64,000 bases of DNA from Sphingomonas swuensis (GTDB taxonomy: Bacteria; Pseudomonadota; Alphaproteobacteria; Sphingomonadales; Sphingomonadaceae), in assembly GCF_039538045.1 (NCBI RefSeq), contig NZ_BAABBQ010000001.1:2626001-2690000 (forward strand), in the 5' to 3' direction. The notes under the pieces are model-generated. The model was given only the letters and a program-made list of their open reading frames with translations, made no database searches and had not been told where the DNA came from. The position numbers and the translations under genes were made by a program. Positions within the stretch are counted from its first letter, which is position 1. Each line of letters starts with the position of its first letter. Below are positions 56,552 through 64,000 of this stretch, piece by piece.

Positions 56552-57102
56552 TGCATCTCGCCGCCGAGGGGCTGGCGCTGGAGCGCGGCGGACGATTGCT
56601 GTTTCAGGGGCTCGACCTCGCCCTTGCCGCGAGCGACGGCGTCGCGGTGACCGGTCCCAACGGAGCCGGCAAGTCGAGCCTTCTGCGCTGCCTTGCCGGA
56701 CTGCTCGCGCCCACGGCGGGCCGCATTCATCGCCAAGCCCAACTCGCCCTTGCCGACGAGCGCCTCCCGCTCGACCCCGAACTGCCGCTTGCCCGGGCGC
56801 TTGCCTTCTGGGCCGCCGGAGACATCAGCCCGGCAGTGAACGCACTCGGCCTTGCCCCGCTCGCTGAGGTGCCCGTCCGGATCCTCTCGTCGGGCCAGCG
56901 AAAGCGGGCCGCGCTCGCGCTCGCGGCAAGCGCCGAGGCTCCTGTGTGGCTGCTTGACGAGCCGTTGAACGCGCTCGACGCACCATCCGCTCGGGCGCTC
57001 GACCGCCTGATCGCCGAGCATCGCGAGGCGGGCGGGGCGGTGGTCGTCGCGACCCACCAGCCGCTCGGCGGCGAGTGGCGCCGGCTGGAGCTCGGCCGCT
57101 GA
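56551..57102 (+). CDS. ccmA: Haem exporter ATP-binding subunit CcmA
   Basis: The 183-residue ABC ATPase has Walker A GPNGAGKS (35-42), the signature region ILSSGQRKRAALALA and Walker B VWLLDEPLNALD. It works with CcmB in cytochrome c maturation. The TGATG junction couples it to the preceding metallopeptidase gene. Length is at the short end of the family (about 200). Confidence 0.9.
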   Translation: MHLAAEGLALERGGRLLFQGLDLALAASDGVAVTGPNGAGKSSLLRCLAGLLAPTAGRIHRQAQLALADERLPLDPELPLARALAFWAAGDISPAVNALGLAPLAEVPVRILSSGQRKRAALALAASAEAPVWLLDEPLNALDAPSARALDRLIAEHREAGGAVVVATHQPLGGEWRRLELGR

Positions 57103-57737
57103 TCGTCCGCCTGATCCTGCGCGACCTGCGCCGCTCGCTCGGCGGCGGAGCGTGGCTTCCGCTCGCCTTCTTCCTGCTGGTGGCCATGCTCGTCCCGTTC
57201 GCGGTCGGCCCCGATCCGCGCCTGCTCGGCCGGATCGCCCCTGGGATGCTGTGGGTCGCGGCGCTGACCGCTGCGCTGCTCCCGGTCGAACGGCTGATCG
57301 AACCCGACCGGGCCAGCGGAGTCATCGACCAGCTCGCCGTCCGCGGACTGCTGATGGAGGAGGTCGCGCTTGCCAAGCTCGTCGCTCACTGGCTGAGCTT
57401 CGGGCCGCCGCTGCTGCTCGCCGCGCTTCCCGCCGCCGCCCTGCTCGGGATGGACGGAGCGGCGCTTGGCCGAACCCTCCTTACCCTCGCCATCGGCACG
57501 CCCGGGCTGGCCGCGCTCGCGGTCGCGGTCGCAAGCCTGACCGCTGGCCTGCCGCGCAGTGGGGCGCTCGCCGCGCTGCTCCTTTTGCCACTCGCCATTC
57601 CGCTGCTGATCTTCGCCGCCGGGGCAGCCGGGGACCCCCGCGCCGGCGCGCTTGCGCTCGAGGCCGCGGTCAGCCTGTTCCTTGTCGTCGGCACGCCGTT
57701 CCTCGCCGGCGCGGCGCTTCGGATGGGACGGACCTAG
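57099..57737 (+). CDS. ccmB: Haem exporter membrane subunit CcmB, start uncertain
   Basis: The roughly 212-residue membrane protein has six membrane segments and the conserved start (LIVRLILRDLRRSLG) and PVERLIEPDRASGVIDQL region of CcmB. No ATG lies near the family start. Candidates are CTG at 57099, overlapping the ccmA stop as CTGA, or GTG at 57075, which would add 8 residues within ccmA. CTG is placed here because it fits the family start and the overlap style. ccmC and later genes do not follow; the next gene is convergent. Confidence 0.8.
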   Translation: MIVRLILRDLRRSLGGGAWLPLAFFLLVAMLVPFAVGPDPRLLGRIAPGMLWVAALTAALLPVERLIEPDRASGVIDQLAVRGLLMEEVALAKLVAHWLSFGPPLLLAALPAAALLGMDGAALGRTLLTLAIGTPGLAALAVAVASLTAGLPRSGALAALLLLPLAIPLLIFAAGAAGDPRAGALALEAAVSLFLVVGTPFLAGAALRMGRT

Positions 57738-58594
57738 GGCGCCCAGCGGGCAAAGATGGCAGTCGGGAGCAGCAGGCCGCGCGCTTCCTCGCGCACCGCC
57801 ATCTCGCCGCAGGTCACCGTCCCGCCGAGTGCCCCGAGCTTCTGCCGCACCAGCTCGGCGATGCTGAGCGCACTCATCCGGACCGCATAGACCGTCAGCA
57901 CAAGGAAGCGGCTGTCCTTGTCGAGCAACCGCGCGCAATCCTCGATCAGGCCGGGCAGATGCTCTTCCAGCCGCCACGTCTCGCCGGTCGGCCCGCGCCC
58001 GAACTTGGGAGGATCGAGCAGGATCCCGTCATAGCGCCGCCCGCGCCTTACCTCGCGCGCGGTGAACTTGGCCGCATCGTCGATCATCCAGCGGATCGGG
58101 CGCTCGTCGAGCTCGGCCAGGTGCGCATTGTTCTTGCCCTGCTCGACGCTCTTCTTGGACGCATCGACATGGGTCAGCCGGGCTCCCGCGTCGCTCAGCA
58201 GGAGCGTCCCGACCCCGGTGTAGCCGAACAGGTTCATCACCTCGGCCCCCTCGGCGCGCGCACGCATCCAGTCCCATTGAGGCGCCATGTCGGGGAAGAA
58301 CTGGAGATGCCGGAAGGGCGTCAGGCTGGCCTCGAAGCGCACTCCGTCGCGACTTAGCGGCCAGCTTCTCGGGACCTGCCGATGGTGGACCCAGCGTCCG
58401 CCGCCATCCTCGTCGCTGCCGGGCACGAAGGTCGCGTCCGGGTCCCAGTCGTCGCGCGCCGGCGCCCACATCGCCTGCGGCTCGGGCCGGACCACGCGGA
58501 TGTGGCCATAGCGCTCATATTTGGCGCCGTTGCCGCAGTCGATCAGGCCCCAATCGGCCCACGGCTCGGCGACGATGGTCTCGAGCCCGCTCAT
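57734..58594 (-). CDS. Class I SAM-dependent rRNA-type methyltransferase
   Basis: This 286-residue protein is related to RlmI/RlmK-like 23S rRNA methyltransferases. It has MNLFGYTGVGTLLLSDAGA (SAM motif), HVDASKKSVEQGKNN and the catalytic-type LLDPPKFGRGP. The N-terminal PUA part is small or absent. Its ATG overlaps the stop of the M16 peptidase gene by 4 bases, so it is the last gene of the cytochrome-oxidase-assembly run. The substrate base is not assignable. Confidence 0.85.
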   Translation of the reverse strand: MSGLETIVAEPWADWGLIDCGNGAKYERYGHIRVVRPEPQAMWAPARDDWDPDATFVPGSDEDGGGRWVHHRQVPRSWPLSRDGVRFEASLTPFRHLQFFPDMAPQWDWMRARAEGAEVMNLFGYTGVGTLLLSDAGARLTHVDASKKSVEQGKNNAHLAELDERPIRWMIDDAAKFTAREVRRGRRYDGILLDPPKFGRGPTGETWRLEEHLPGLIEDCARLLDKDSRFLVLTVYAVRMSALSIAELVRQKLGALGGTVTCGEMAVREEARGLLLPTAIFARWAP

Positions 58595-59817
58595 GCCGCC
58601 TTCGCCGCCGGAAGGCCGATGGTCGCTTCCGCCCGTCGCCCGGCGAGAAGCCCAGCGCCCGCCGCGCGGACCGTCTCGACGTCCAGCGCCTGAAGCCGCG
58701 TGGTCAGCTCGTCGGGCGAGATCAGCCGCCCGTGGATCAGCCACTGCCGAGCCGCCAGGGTCGCCAGCCCCCACGGGGTCTCGCGGCCCATCGCCTGCCC
58801 CGCGCGGACCTGAGTCCGGGCGCGGTCGAGCTCGCGCTGGTCGAGGGTCGCGGCGGTCTCGCGGAGCACCTCGTCGATCAGCCCCTGCGCCGCCCGAGCC
58901 TGATTCCGGGCCATCGCCGAATGGACGTAGAACAGGCCGATCTCCTCGTGGCCGTGAAGTCCGGCGCTGACCGTATAGGCGAGGCCGCGCTCTTCGCGCA
59001 CCGCCTGGAACAGCCGCGACGAGGTACCTCCGCCCGCGATGTCGGCGAACAGCCGCGCCGGCAGATGGTTCTCGGCACGGATCGCGGGCGCCGCCCAGCC
59101 GGCGGTCAGCTGGGCCTGGTCGGCCTTGGCCCGGGCGCGGCGCAGCCGCGGGGTGAAAGTCGCCGCCTCCGACCGCTCCGAGCGACCGCTTCCGAGCCCC
59201 CCGAGGTGAGTCTCGGCGAGCGCGACCAGCGCATCATGCTCGATCCGCCCCGCGGCCGAGAGGACGATGGAGCCCCCGCGATAATGGTCGTCGCGCCAGG
59301 CAAACAGGTCGGCCGGCCCGATCGAGCGAACGCTCTCCTCGCTGCCGAGGATCGAGCGGCCGAGCGACTGGCCGGAGAAGGCCGCGCCCCACAGCTCGTC
59401 GAAGATGATGTCGGACGGCGTGTCCTCGGCCTCGGCCAGCTCTTGGAGCACCACCTCGGCTTCGCGCGCGAGGTCCGCGCCCTCGAAATGCGGCCGGCTC
59501 ACAAGCGCGCCGAGCAGCTCCACCGCGAGCGGCACATGCTCGGCGAGGACCGCGGCGGTGAAGCTCGTCGAGTCGCGCTCGGTATAGGCGTTGAGTTCGC
59601 CGCCGACGTCCTCGATCGCCTCGGACAGTGCCCGCGCCGAGCGCCCGCCCGCACCCTTGAAGACCATATGCTCGAACAGGTGCGCGAGCCCGTTCAGCCT
59701 CGCCTCCTCGTGGCGCGAGCCGACGTCGACGAACAGACCGACGCTAGCGGTCTCGAGACCGGCCATCGGGCTGCTGATGACGGTCACGCCATTGGCGAGA
59801 TGACTGATCCGGCTCAC
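58591..59817 (-). CDS. M16 family zinc peptidase (processing peptidase-like)
   Basis: This 408-residue peptidase has the inverted zinc motif HLFEH (GLAHLFEHMVFKG) and the second-half Glu region (LAREAEVVLQELAEAEDTP). It is similar to the mitochondrial processing peptidase beta family (YmxG/PqqL type). It starts with GTG at 59817 in a GTGA overlap with SURF1. It probably degrades or processes peptides; a link to cytochrome oxidase assembly is only positional. Confidence 0.92.
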   Translation of the reverse strand: MSRISHLANGVTVISSPMAGLETASVGLFVDVGSRHEEARLNGLAHLFEHMVFKGAGGRSARALSEAIEDVGGELNAYTERDSTSFTAAVLAEHVPLAVELLGALVSRPHFEGADLAREAEVVLQELAEAEDTPSDIIFDELWGAAFSGQSLGRSILGSEESVRSIGPADLFAWRDDHYRGGSIVLSAAGRIEHDALVALAETHLGGLGSGRSERSEAATFTPRLRRARAKADQAQLTAGWAAPAIRAENHLPARLFADIAGGGTSSRLFQAVREERGLAYTVSAGLHGHEEIGLFYVHSAMARNQARAAQGLIDEVLRETAATLDQRELDRARTQVRAGQAMGRETPWGLATLAARQWLIHGRLISPDELTTRLQALDVETVRAAGAGLLAGRRAEATIGLPAAKAA

Positions 59818-60425
59818 GCTCGTCCCTTCCTCCGGCCGCGAAGCGCCAGACCATAGATGATGAGCGCACTGACGGCGAAGGCAAACCACTGGAATGCATA
59901 GCTGCGGTGATTGTTGGGCACTTCGGCAAGGCTCGGGGCGGGGTTGGCCGACAGGCCGGCGAGCGGGGGATCGGCGACGATCATCGGGTCCGGCACCGCA
60001 TGGTCGAAGCCGCGCCGGAGCACCGAGCGCTTGTCGGGTGCCGGAGTGAGGTAACCCGCGACCGGTCCGCCGTTCCACCTGGCGCCGGTAGCAGGCCGCG
60101 GGGTCGTGCCGAGCTGGACGACCAGCGTTCGCCCGCCGTCCATCGCCGTGCAATCGGCGAGCAGGCGGAAACCGAATTTGCCGGCACCCTCGATCCGCGT
60201 CGGACGAGGCCCGCCGCCGCAGATGGTTCGCGCCCGTCGGAACAGGTCGGAGTCGAGGTCGACCCGGTCGGTCACTTCGAGTGGAGCGCTGCGCAAATTT
60301 GCTTCGTAGCGGGCGAGCAGCGCTTCCTTCTCGCTTGCCCGCCCAAGCTGCCAGAAACCGAGCGCGACCATCGCCGCGACCGCCGCGACCACCACCAGCG
60401 TCGCCAGGATCGGAAGGCGCGTCAC
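59814..60425 (-). CDS. SURF1 family cytochrome oxidase assembly protein
   Basis: The 203-residue inner-membrane protein has one membrane segment near each end (about 8-26 and 175-195). The family core WQLGRASEKEALLARYEANL and the C-terminal PNNHRSYAFQWFAFA are present. It is required for haem a3 insertion or stability of aa3 oxidase. GTG at 60425 overlaps the DUF983 stop (GTGA); the upstream in-frame residues are not family-like. Confidence 0.92.
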   Translation of the reverse strand: MTRLPILATLVVVAAVAAMVALGFWQLGRASEKEALLARYEANLRSAPLEVTDRVDLDSDLFRRARTICGGGPRPTRIEGAGKFGFRLLADCTAMDGGRTLVVQLGTTPRPATGARWNGGPVAGYLTPAPDKRSVLRRGFDHAVPDPMIVADPPLAGLSANPAPSLAEVPNNHRSYAFQWFAFAVSALIIYGLALRGRRKGRA

Positions 60426-60790
60426 GGGACCAGCCGTCCCTCGCGCGCGGCGTTGCGATATTCGGCGCCGAGCAGCCACGCCTTGGCCAGACGAAGCCCG
60501 CCGAGCGTCAGCCCGAGCCCGAGCGGAAGCCAGACGAGATGGACGTAGAAAGGCGGCTCGGCGGCGGCATCGAGCAGGAGCGCACCGACGACCAGGATCG
60601 CACCGACGATCAGGATGAGGAAAGCGGCCGGGCCGTCACCGACGTTGAACTGGGTGAAGTCGAGCCCGCAGGACTCGCAGCGGTCGCGGAAACGAACAGG
60701 GCCGGCGAACAGCCGGCCCTTGCAACATCGGGGGCAGGTGCCGGCGAGCCACTGGCCCGCCGGTCCCTTCAGCCCGCTCAGCCGTGCCAC
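60422..60790 (-). CDS. DUF983 small membrane protein
   Basis: This 122-residue protein has a zinc-ribbon-like start (CPRCCKGRLFAG, CESCGLDFTQFNVGDG) and two membrane segments (AAFLILIVGAILVVGALLL; WLPLGLGLTLGGLRLAKAWLL). The family is regularly found between coxC and SURF1 in alphaproteobacteria. GTG 60790 is chosen (GGGG upstream); an ATG at 60811 is an alternative, and both overlap the end of coxC. Confidence 0.82.
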   Translation of the reverse strand: MARLSGLKGPAGQWLAGTCPRCCKGRLFAGPVRFRDRCESCGLDFTQFNVGDGPAAFLILIVGAILVVGALLLDAAAEPPFYVHLVWLPLGLGLTLGGLRLAKAWLLGAEYRNAAREGRLVP

Positions 60791-61608
60791 TCGGCACCCC
60801 ATCCACCCCACAGGTAGATGGAGATGAACAGGAACAGCCAGACCACGTCGACGAAGTGCCAGTACCAGGCCGCCGCCTCGAAGCCGAAATGCTTCTCGCG
60901 GGTGAAGTCGCCCTTCACGGCGCGAACGTAGCAGACGATCAGGAAGATGGTCCCGATCAGCACGTGCGCGCCGTGGAAGCCGGTCGCCATCATGAAGGTC
61001 GAGCCGTAGACGTTGCCGCCGCTGGCGCTGACGAAGCCGAACGGCGCATGCGCATATTCGTAGGCCTGGATCGCGCTGAACACGATGCCGAGCGCGATAG
61101 TCGCGAGAAGGCCCTTCTTGAGCCCGTCACGGTCGCCGTTGATCAGGCTGTGGTGGGCCCAGGTCACCGTCGTGCCCGAGCAGAGCAGGATCAGCGTGTT
61201 GAGAAGCGGAAAGCCGAGCGGATTGATGACCGGCATGTCCTTGGGCGGCCAGACGCCGCCGACGCTCTCAACCGCGCTCGGGAAGAGCGCGTTGTCGAAG
61301 AAGGCCCAGAACCAGGCGAGGAAGAACATCACCTCCGAGGCGATGAACAGGATCATCCCGTAGCGCAGGTGCAGCTGGACGATCGGCGTGTGGTCGCCCG
61401 CGCGGCTCTCGTGGACGACATCGCGCCACCAGCTGAACATGGTCAGCAGCACGCCCGCGAGCCCGGCAAGGAGCACGAAGCGGCCGTAGGGATTGTCGTG
61501 CATCCACAGCACGCCGCCGGCGGTCAGCGCCAGCGCCGAGAAGCTCCCGATCAGCGGCCACAGGCTCGGCGGAAGGATGTGGTAGGGATGGTTGCGGGTC
61601 GCGGCCAT
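60778..61608 (-). CDS. coxC: Cytochrome c oxidase subunit III
   Basis: This 276-residue inner-membrane protein is part of aa3-type oxidase. It has seven predicted membrane helices. The family sections YHILPPSLWPLIGSFSALAL, GMILFIASEVMFFLAWFWAFF and AAWYWHFVDVVWLFLFISIYLWGG are complete. Subunits I and II (coxA, coxB) are not in the window. The gap to ctaG upstream is 43 bases. Confidence 0.96.
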   Translation of the reverse strand: MAATRNHPYHILPPSLWPLIGSFSALALTAGGVLWMHDNPYGRFVLLAGLAGVLLTMFSWWRDVVHESRAGDHTPIVQLHLRYGMILFIASEVMFFLAWFWAFFDNALFPSAVESVGGVWPPKDMPVINPLGFPLLNTLILLCSGTTVTWAHHSLINGDRDGLKKGLLATIALGIVFSAIQAYEYAHAPFGFVSASGGNVYGSTFMMATGFHGAHVLIGTIFLIVCYVRAVKGDFTREKHFGFEAAAWYWHFVDVVWLFLFISIYLWGGWGAEWHG

Positions 61609-61651
61609 GGGTCCTCGGAGTAGCGCGTGAATGACGAACGTGGATGGCGCT

Positions 61652-62215
61652 CTAGCCGGGTTGGCCGGGCTTTTCTACGGGATAAAAAGTGTAGGAGAGG
61701 GTGATTTCCTCGATGTGACTGGTCGCAGGATCGGTCCGGATCTTGGGGTCGACGAAGAACACCACCGGCATCTCGACCCGCTGCCCGCCGCGTAGCGTCT
61801 GCTCGGTGAAGCAGAAGCATTCGAGCTTGCTGAAATATTGTCCGGCCGCCGCCGGCGAGACGTTGAAGGTCGCGCTTCCCGTGGTCGCCCGAGCGACCAG
61901 GCTCTTCGCCGAATAATAAGTGACGATCCGTTCGCCCGGAACGACCTTGACCGTGTTGGTCCCGGGCTTGAACTCCCAAGGCAGCGCGGGATTGATGTTG
62001 GCGTCGAAGCGCACTCCGACCGGGGCTAGCGCGGTCTGGCCGCCCGGCGCGAGCGCGGCACGCATCGGGGTCCCGCCGAAGCCCGTCACCTGGCAGAAGA
62101 TCCGGTAGAGCGGGACGCTGGCGAAGGCGACGCCGACCATGAACATGACGAACAGCACCGCCCGCGCCGCGACCTTGCGGTTGCGGACAGCGAGTTCGGC
62201 GCTCGCGGCCGTCAC
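61652..62215 (-). CDS. ctaG: Cytochrome c oxidase assembly protein CtaG/Cox11
   Basis: The 187-residue copper chaperone inserts CuB into subunit I. It has one N-terminal membrane segment (VLFVMFMVGVAFASVPLYRIFCQVTG) with the conserved CQVTGFGG. The C-terminal copper site appears as FSKLECFCFTEQTL. It starts with GTG at 62215 in a GTGA overlap with the small membrane protein gene. Confidence 0.95.
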   Translation of the reverse strand: MTAASAELAVRNRKVAARAVLFVMFMVGVAFASVPLYRIFCQVTGFGGTPMRAALAPGGQTALAPVGVRFDANINPALPWEFKPGTNTVKVVPGERIVTYYSAKSLVARATTGSATFNVSPAAAGQYFSKLECFCFTEQTLRGGQRVEMPVVFFVDPKIRTDPATSHIEEITLSYTFYPVEKPGQPG

Positions 62216-62343
62216 CGGTTCACCGTCAGCTTCGCGATGGTGATGGCGAAGGTCAGCGCGATGAAGGCGAAGAGGAGGATCGCGGTCACCCGCGCCGCCT
62301 TGCGCTGCCGCGCCCGGATCACCTCGTCCTCGGGCGCACTCAC
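62212..62343 (-). CDS. Small membrane protein between ctaB and ctaG
   Basis: The 43-codon frame encodes a basic N-terminus ([16 protein letters not shown]) and one hydrophobic helix ([20 protein letters not shown]). It starts with GTG in a GTGA overlap with ctaB and ends in a GTGA overlap with ctaG. A small CoxF-like protein at this position is common in alphaproteobacterial cox operons; role unproven. Confidence 0.75.
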   Translation of the reverse strand: MSAPEDEVIRARQRKAARVTAILLFAFIALTFAITIAKLTVNR

Positions 62344-63239
62344 AGGAAACGATCCAAGACCAGGGCTCCGAACAAGGCGAACAGATAGAGGATGGAGAAA
62401 GCGAACAGCTTCTTCTCCGGCTTCATGCCGGCCGGCTCGGTCGCCTTGTTGGCCAGCACCATCAGGCTAAGCCCGACGAACAGCAGGCTGAGCAAGGCGG
62501 CCGTGAGGCCGTAGATGGCGCCGGTCAGCCCGAGCGCCCAGGGCGCCACCGCGCAGGCCGCCATCGGCAGCGTGTAGAGCGCGATCTGCCGCCTCGTGTG
62601 GGTCGGGCCCGACACGACCGGAAGCATCGGCACGCCCGCCGCGGCATAGTCGGAGCGGACGAACAGGCTCAGCGCCCAGAAATGCGGCGGGGTCCAGAGG
62701 AAGATGAGCAGGAACAGCAGCACCGGCAGGAGCGCCAGCTCGCCGGTCGCCGCGACCCAGCCGATCAGCGGCGGGAAGGCGCCTGCCGCGCCGCCGATGA
62801 CGATGTTCTGCGGTGTCCGGCGCTTGAGCCAGACGGTGTAGATGCCGACGTAGAAGAAGATGGAGAAGGCGAGGATTGCCGCCGCGAGGTGATTGGCGGC
62901 GAGGTCCATCAGAACCACGCTTCCCGCGCTCAGGCCGACTCCGAATTGCAGCGCGGTCTGGGGGCTGAGCCGACCGCCCGGCAGCGGCCGGCCTTGCGTC
63001 CGCTTCATCTTGGCGTCGAGGTCCGCTTCATACCATTGGTTGAGCGCCCCGGCTCCGCCAGCGCCGAGCGCGATGCAGAGCACGGCGGTGAAGGCAAGGA
63101 CCGGGTGCATCGTGACCGGGGCCGCGAGCAGTCCGCACAGGCCGGTGAACACCACCAGGCTCATCACCCGTGGCTTGGTCAGCGCGAACAGGTCGCGCCA
63201 GTCGGCCGGGAGGTCGCGGGTGGAGACGGCGGTGCTCAT
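62340..63239 (-). CDS. ctaB: Protohaem IX farnesyltransferase
   Basis: This 299-residue UbiA-family membrane enzyme makes haem O. The first Asp-rich motif ([23 protein letters not shown]) and the second ([12 protein letters not shown] region) are intact. Nine membrane helices are plausible. The start is ATG 63239. It is the first gene of the leftward run that includes ctaG, coxC, DUF983, SURF1, M16 peptidase and methyltransferase. Confidence 0.95.
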   Translation of the reverse strand: MSTAVSTRDLPADWRDLFALTKPRVMSLVVFTGLCGLLAAPVTMHPVLAFTAVLCIALGAGGAGALNQWYEADLDAKMKRTQGRPLPGGRLSPQTALQFGVGLSAGSVVLMDLAANHLAAAILAFSIFFYVGIYTVWLKRRTPQNIVIGGAAGAFPPLIGWVAATGELALLPVLLFLLIFLWTPPHFWALSLFVRSDYAAAGVPMLPVVSGPTHTRRQIALYTLPMAACAVAPWALGLTGAIYGLTAALLSLLFVGLSLMVLANKATEPAGMKPEKKLFAFSILYLFALFGALVLDRFL

Positions 63240-63268
63240 GATGCGGCGGGCATATAGGTCATGATGTC

Positions 63269-63286
63269 CCCCGGCGGAAGCCGGGG
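63269..63286. repeat. Short REP-like hairpin CCCCGGC-GGAA-GCCGGGG
   Basis: A perfect 7-bp stem with a GGAA tetraloop lies between the divergent ctaB and peptidylprolyl isomerase genes. The sequence resembles the GCCGGGGTCC-type palindromes often repeated between genes of alphaproteobacteria. Confidence 0.5.
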
Positions 63287-63353
63287 TCCCGCACCTTCGA
63301 CAGAGGGAAGAACTGGCTTCCTGCTTTCGCGCTTGTGCAGCTAGGGTGAAGCC

Positions 63354-63974
63354 ATGACCATCCGAATCGCTTTTGCAATCATCAGCTTGGCGCTGGCCGG
63401 CGCCCCGGCGTGGGCCCAGGCTTCAACGCAGGCCTCACCCGCGGCGACCCCCGCTCCGCTGGCCGATCTCGTCCAGGTCGAGCTCCAGACCGAGAAGGGC
63501 CGGATCCTCCTCGCGCTCGATCGCGGCCGGGCTCCGCTGACCACCGCCAACTTCCTGCGCTACGTCGATGCCGGCCGCTTCGACGGGATCACCTTCTACC
63601 GCGCCATGCCCTACGGCAGCGGCAACGGACTCATCCAGGGTGGCATCACCAAGGATTCGCGCCTGCTCTACCCGCCGGTCGCGCACGAGCCGGCGAGCAA
63701 GACGGGAATCGCGCACGAAGCGGGGACCATCCTCCTCGCCAACGCCGGCCCGGGCACTGCCCGGAGCGACTTCTTCATCACTCTGGGTTCGATCCCCTTC
63801 GACGACGACTTCGCGCCGTTCGGCAAGGTGGTCGAGGGAATGGACGTGGTGAAGGCGATCTTCGCTTCGCCGACGTCGCCCACCAAGGGGGTCGGCGCGA
63901 TGAAGGGCCAGATGCTCGAGCCCGGTATCGTCATCCGCTCGGCGAAGCGCGTTCCGGCCAGCACCGCGAACTAG
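63354..63974 (+). CDS. Secreted cyclophilin-type peptidylprolyl isomerase
   Basis: The 206-residue protein has a signal peptide ([13 protein letters not shown]), so it probably works in the periplasm on protein folding. The cyclophilin domain (about 40-195) contains TVELQT-type [38 protein letters not shown] and the conserved [27 protein letters not shown]. It starts at ATG 63354 and is complete, ending 26 bases before the window edge. Confidence 0.92.
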   Translation: MTIRIAFAIISLALAGAPAWAQASTQASPAATPAPLADLVQVELQTEKGRILLALDRGRAPLTTANFLRYVDAGRFDGITFYRAMPYGSGNGLIQGGITKDSRLLYPPVAHEPASKTGIAHEAGTILLANAGPGTARSDFFITLGSIPFDDDFAPFGKVVEGMDVVKAIFASPTSPTKGVGAMKGQMLEPGIVIRSAKRVPASTAN

Positions 63975-64000
63975 GCGAGACGAGCATCGGGCGGCGGGAC

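Overview
The window is a high-GC (mid to upper 60s percent) alphaproteobacterial chromosome segment, most likely from the Sphingomonadales (Sphingomonas-like). The evidence is three large TonB-dependent receptors, a dmeF/pagL/DUF2585/DUF808 gene content, the ctaB-ctaG-coxC-DUF983-SURF1-M16 order, an EcfG-type GGAAC-N17-CGTT promoter and REP-like inverted repeats. No rRNA, CRISPR array, insertion sequence, prophage or integrase is visible. Two tRNA-Ser genes are present (GCT and GGA). Nearly everything is chromosomal core, with genes packed head to tail by 4-base GTGA/ATGA overlaps.

Layout. 1-6 kb: start of a large repeat-type surface adhesin (runs out of the window), a TPR sulfotransferase, a TonB-dependent receptor and its TonB. 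6.7-8.8 kb: a periplasmic L,D-transpeptidase and a duplicated glycine-zipper lipoprotein behind a consensus general-stress promoter. 9-12.8 kb: hybrid PAS kinase plus LuxR-type regulator, tRNA-Ser(GCT), Crp/Fnr regulator. 12.8-25 kb: pyrC, ygfZ, acnA, metal and ion transport (iron permease-like, corA, dmeF, crcB), envelope genes (DUF4142, pagL-like), serS. 25-31 kb: aromatic amino acid catabolism (phhA, phhB, hpd, a DOPA-dioxygenase-family gene, pcaF, an isolated paaD). 31-39.8 kb: one uninterrupted leftward operon trpL-trpD-trpCF-trpB-trpA-SDR-DAHP synthase-aroA-aroC. 39.8-50.6 kb: panE, a GGDEF-EAL protein, EF-hand protein, second TonB-dependent receptor, hybrid kinase, LytS/LytTR-type two-component pair. 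50.7-56 kb: HD phosphohydrolase, M1 peptidase, third TonB-dependent receptor abutting tRNA-Ser(GGA), methyltransferase. 56-64 kb: small metallopeptidase, ccmAB, rRNA methyltransferase, M16 peptidase and cytochrome oxidase assembly genes, peptidylprolyl isomerase.

Two translational attenuators stand out and together give the window a regulatory theme. The first is a classical trp leader (four Trp codons, then a terminator) ahead of trpD. It would place not only trp genes but also the shikimate entry enzyme, EPSP synthase and chorismate synthase under one attenuator. The second is ahead of phhA (phenylalanine 4-hydroxylase): a 19-residue leader with tandem Tyr codons, a strong rho-independent terminator and a 7-base antiterminator match. 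It looks like a tyrosine-sensing attenuator controlling conversion of Phe to Tyr. I do not know of a description of this arrangement, and it is the best candidate for something new here. Other points for follow-up are the unusually short chorismate synthase and class II DAHP synthase, the trpC-trpF fusion, and two genes (crcB, ccmB) whose only sensible start is a CTG inside a CTGA stop/start overlap.
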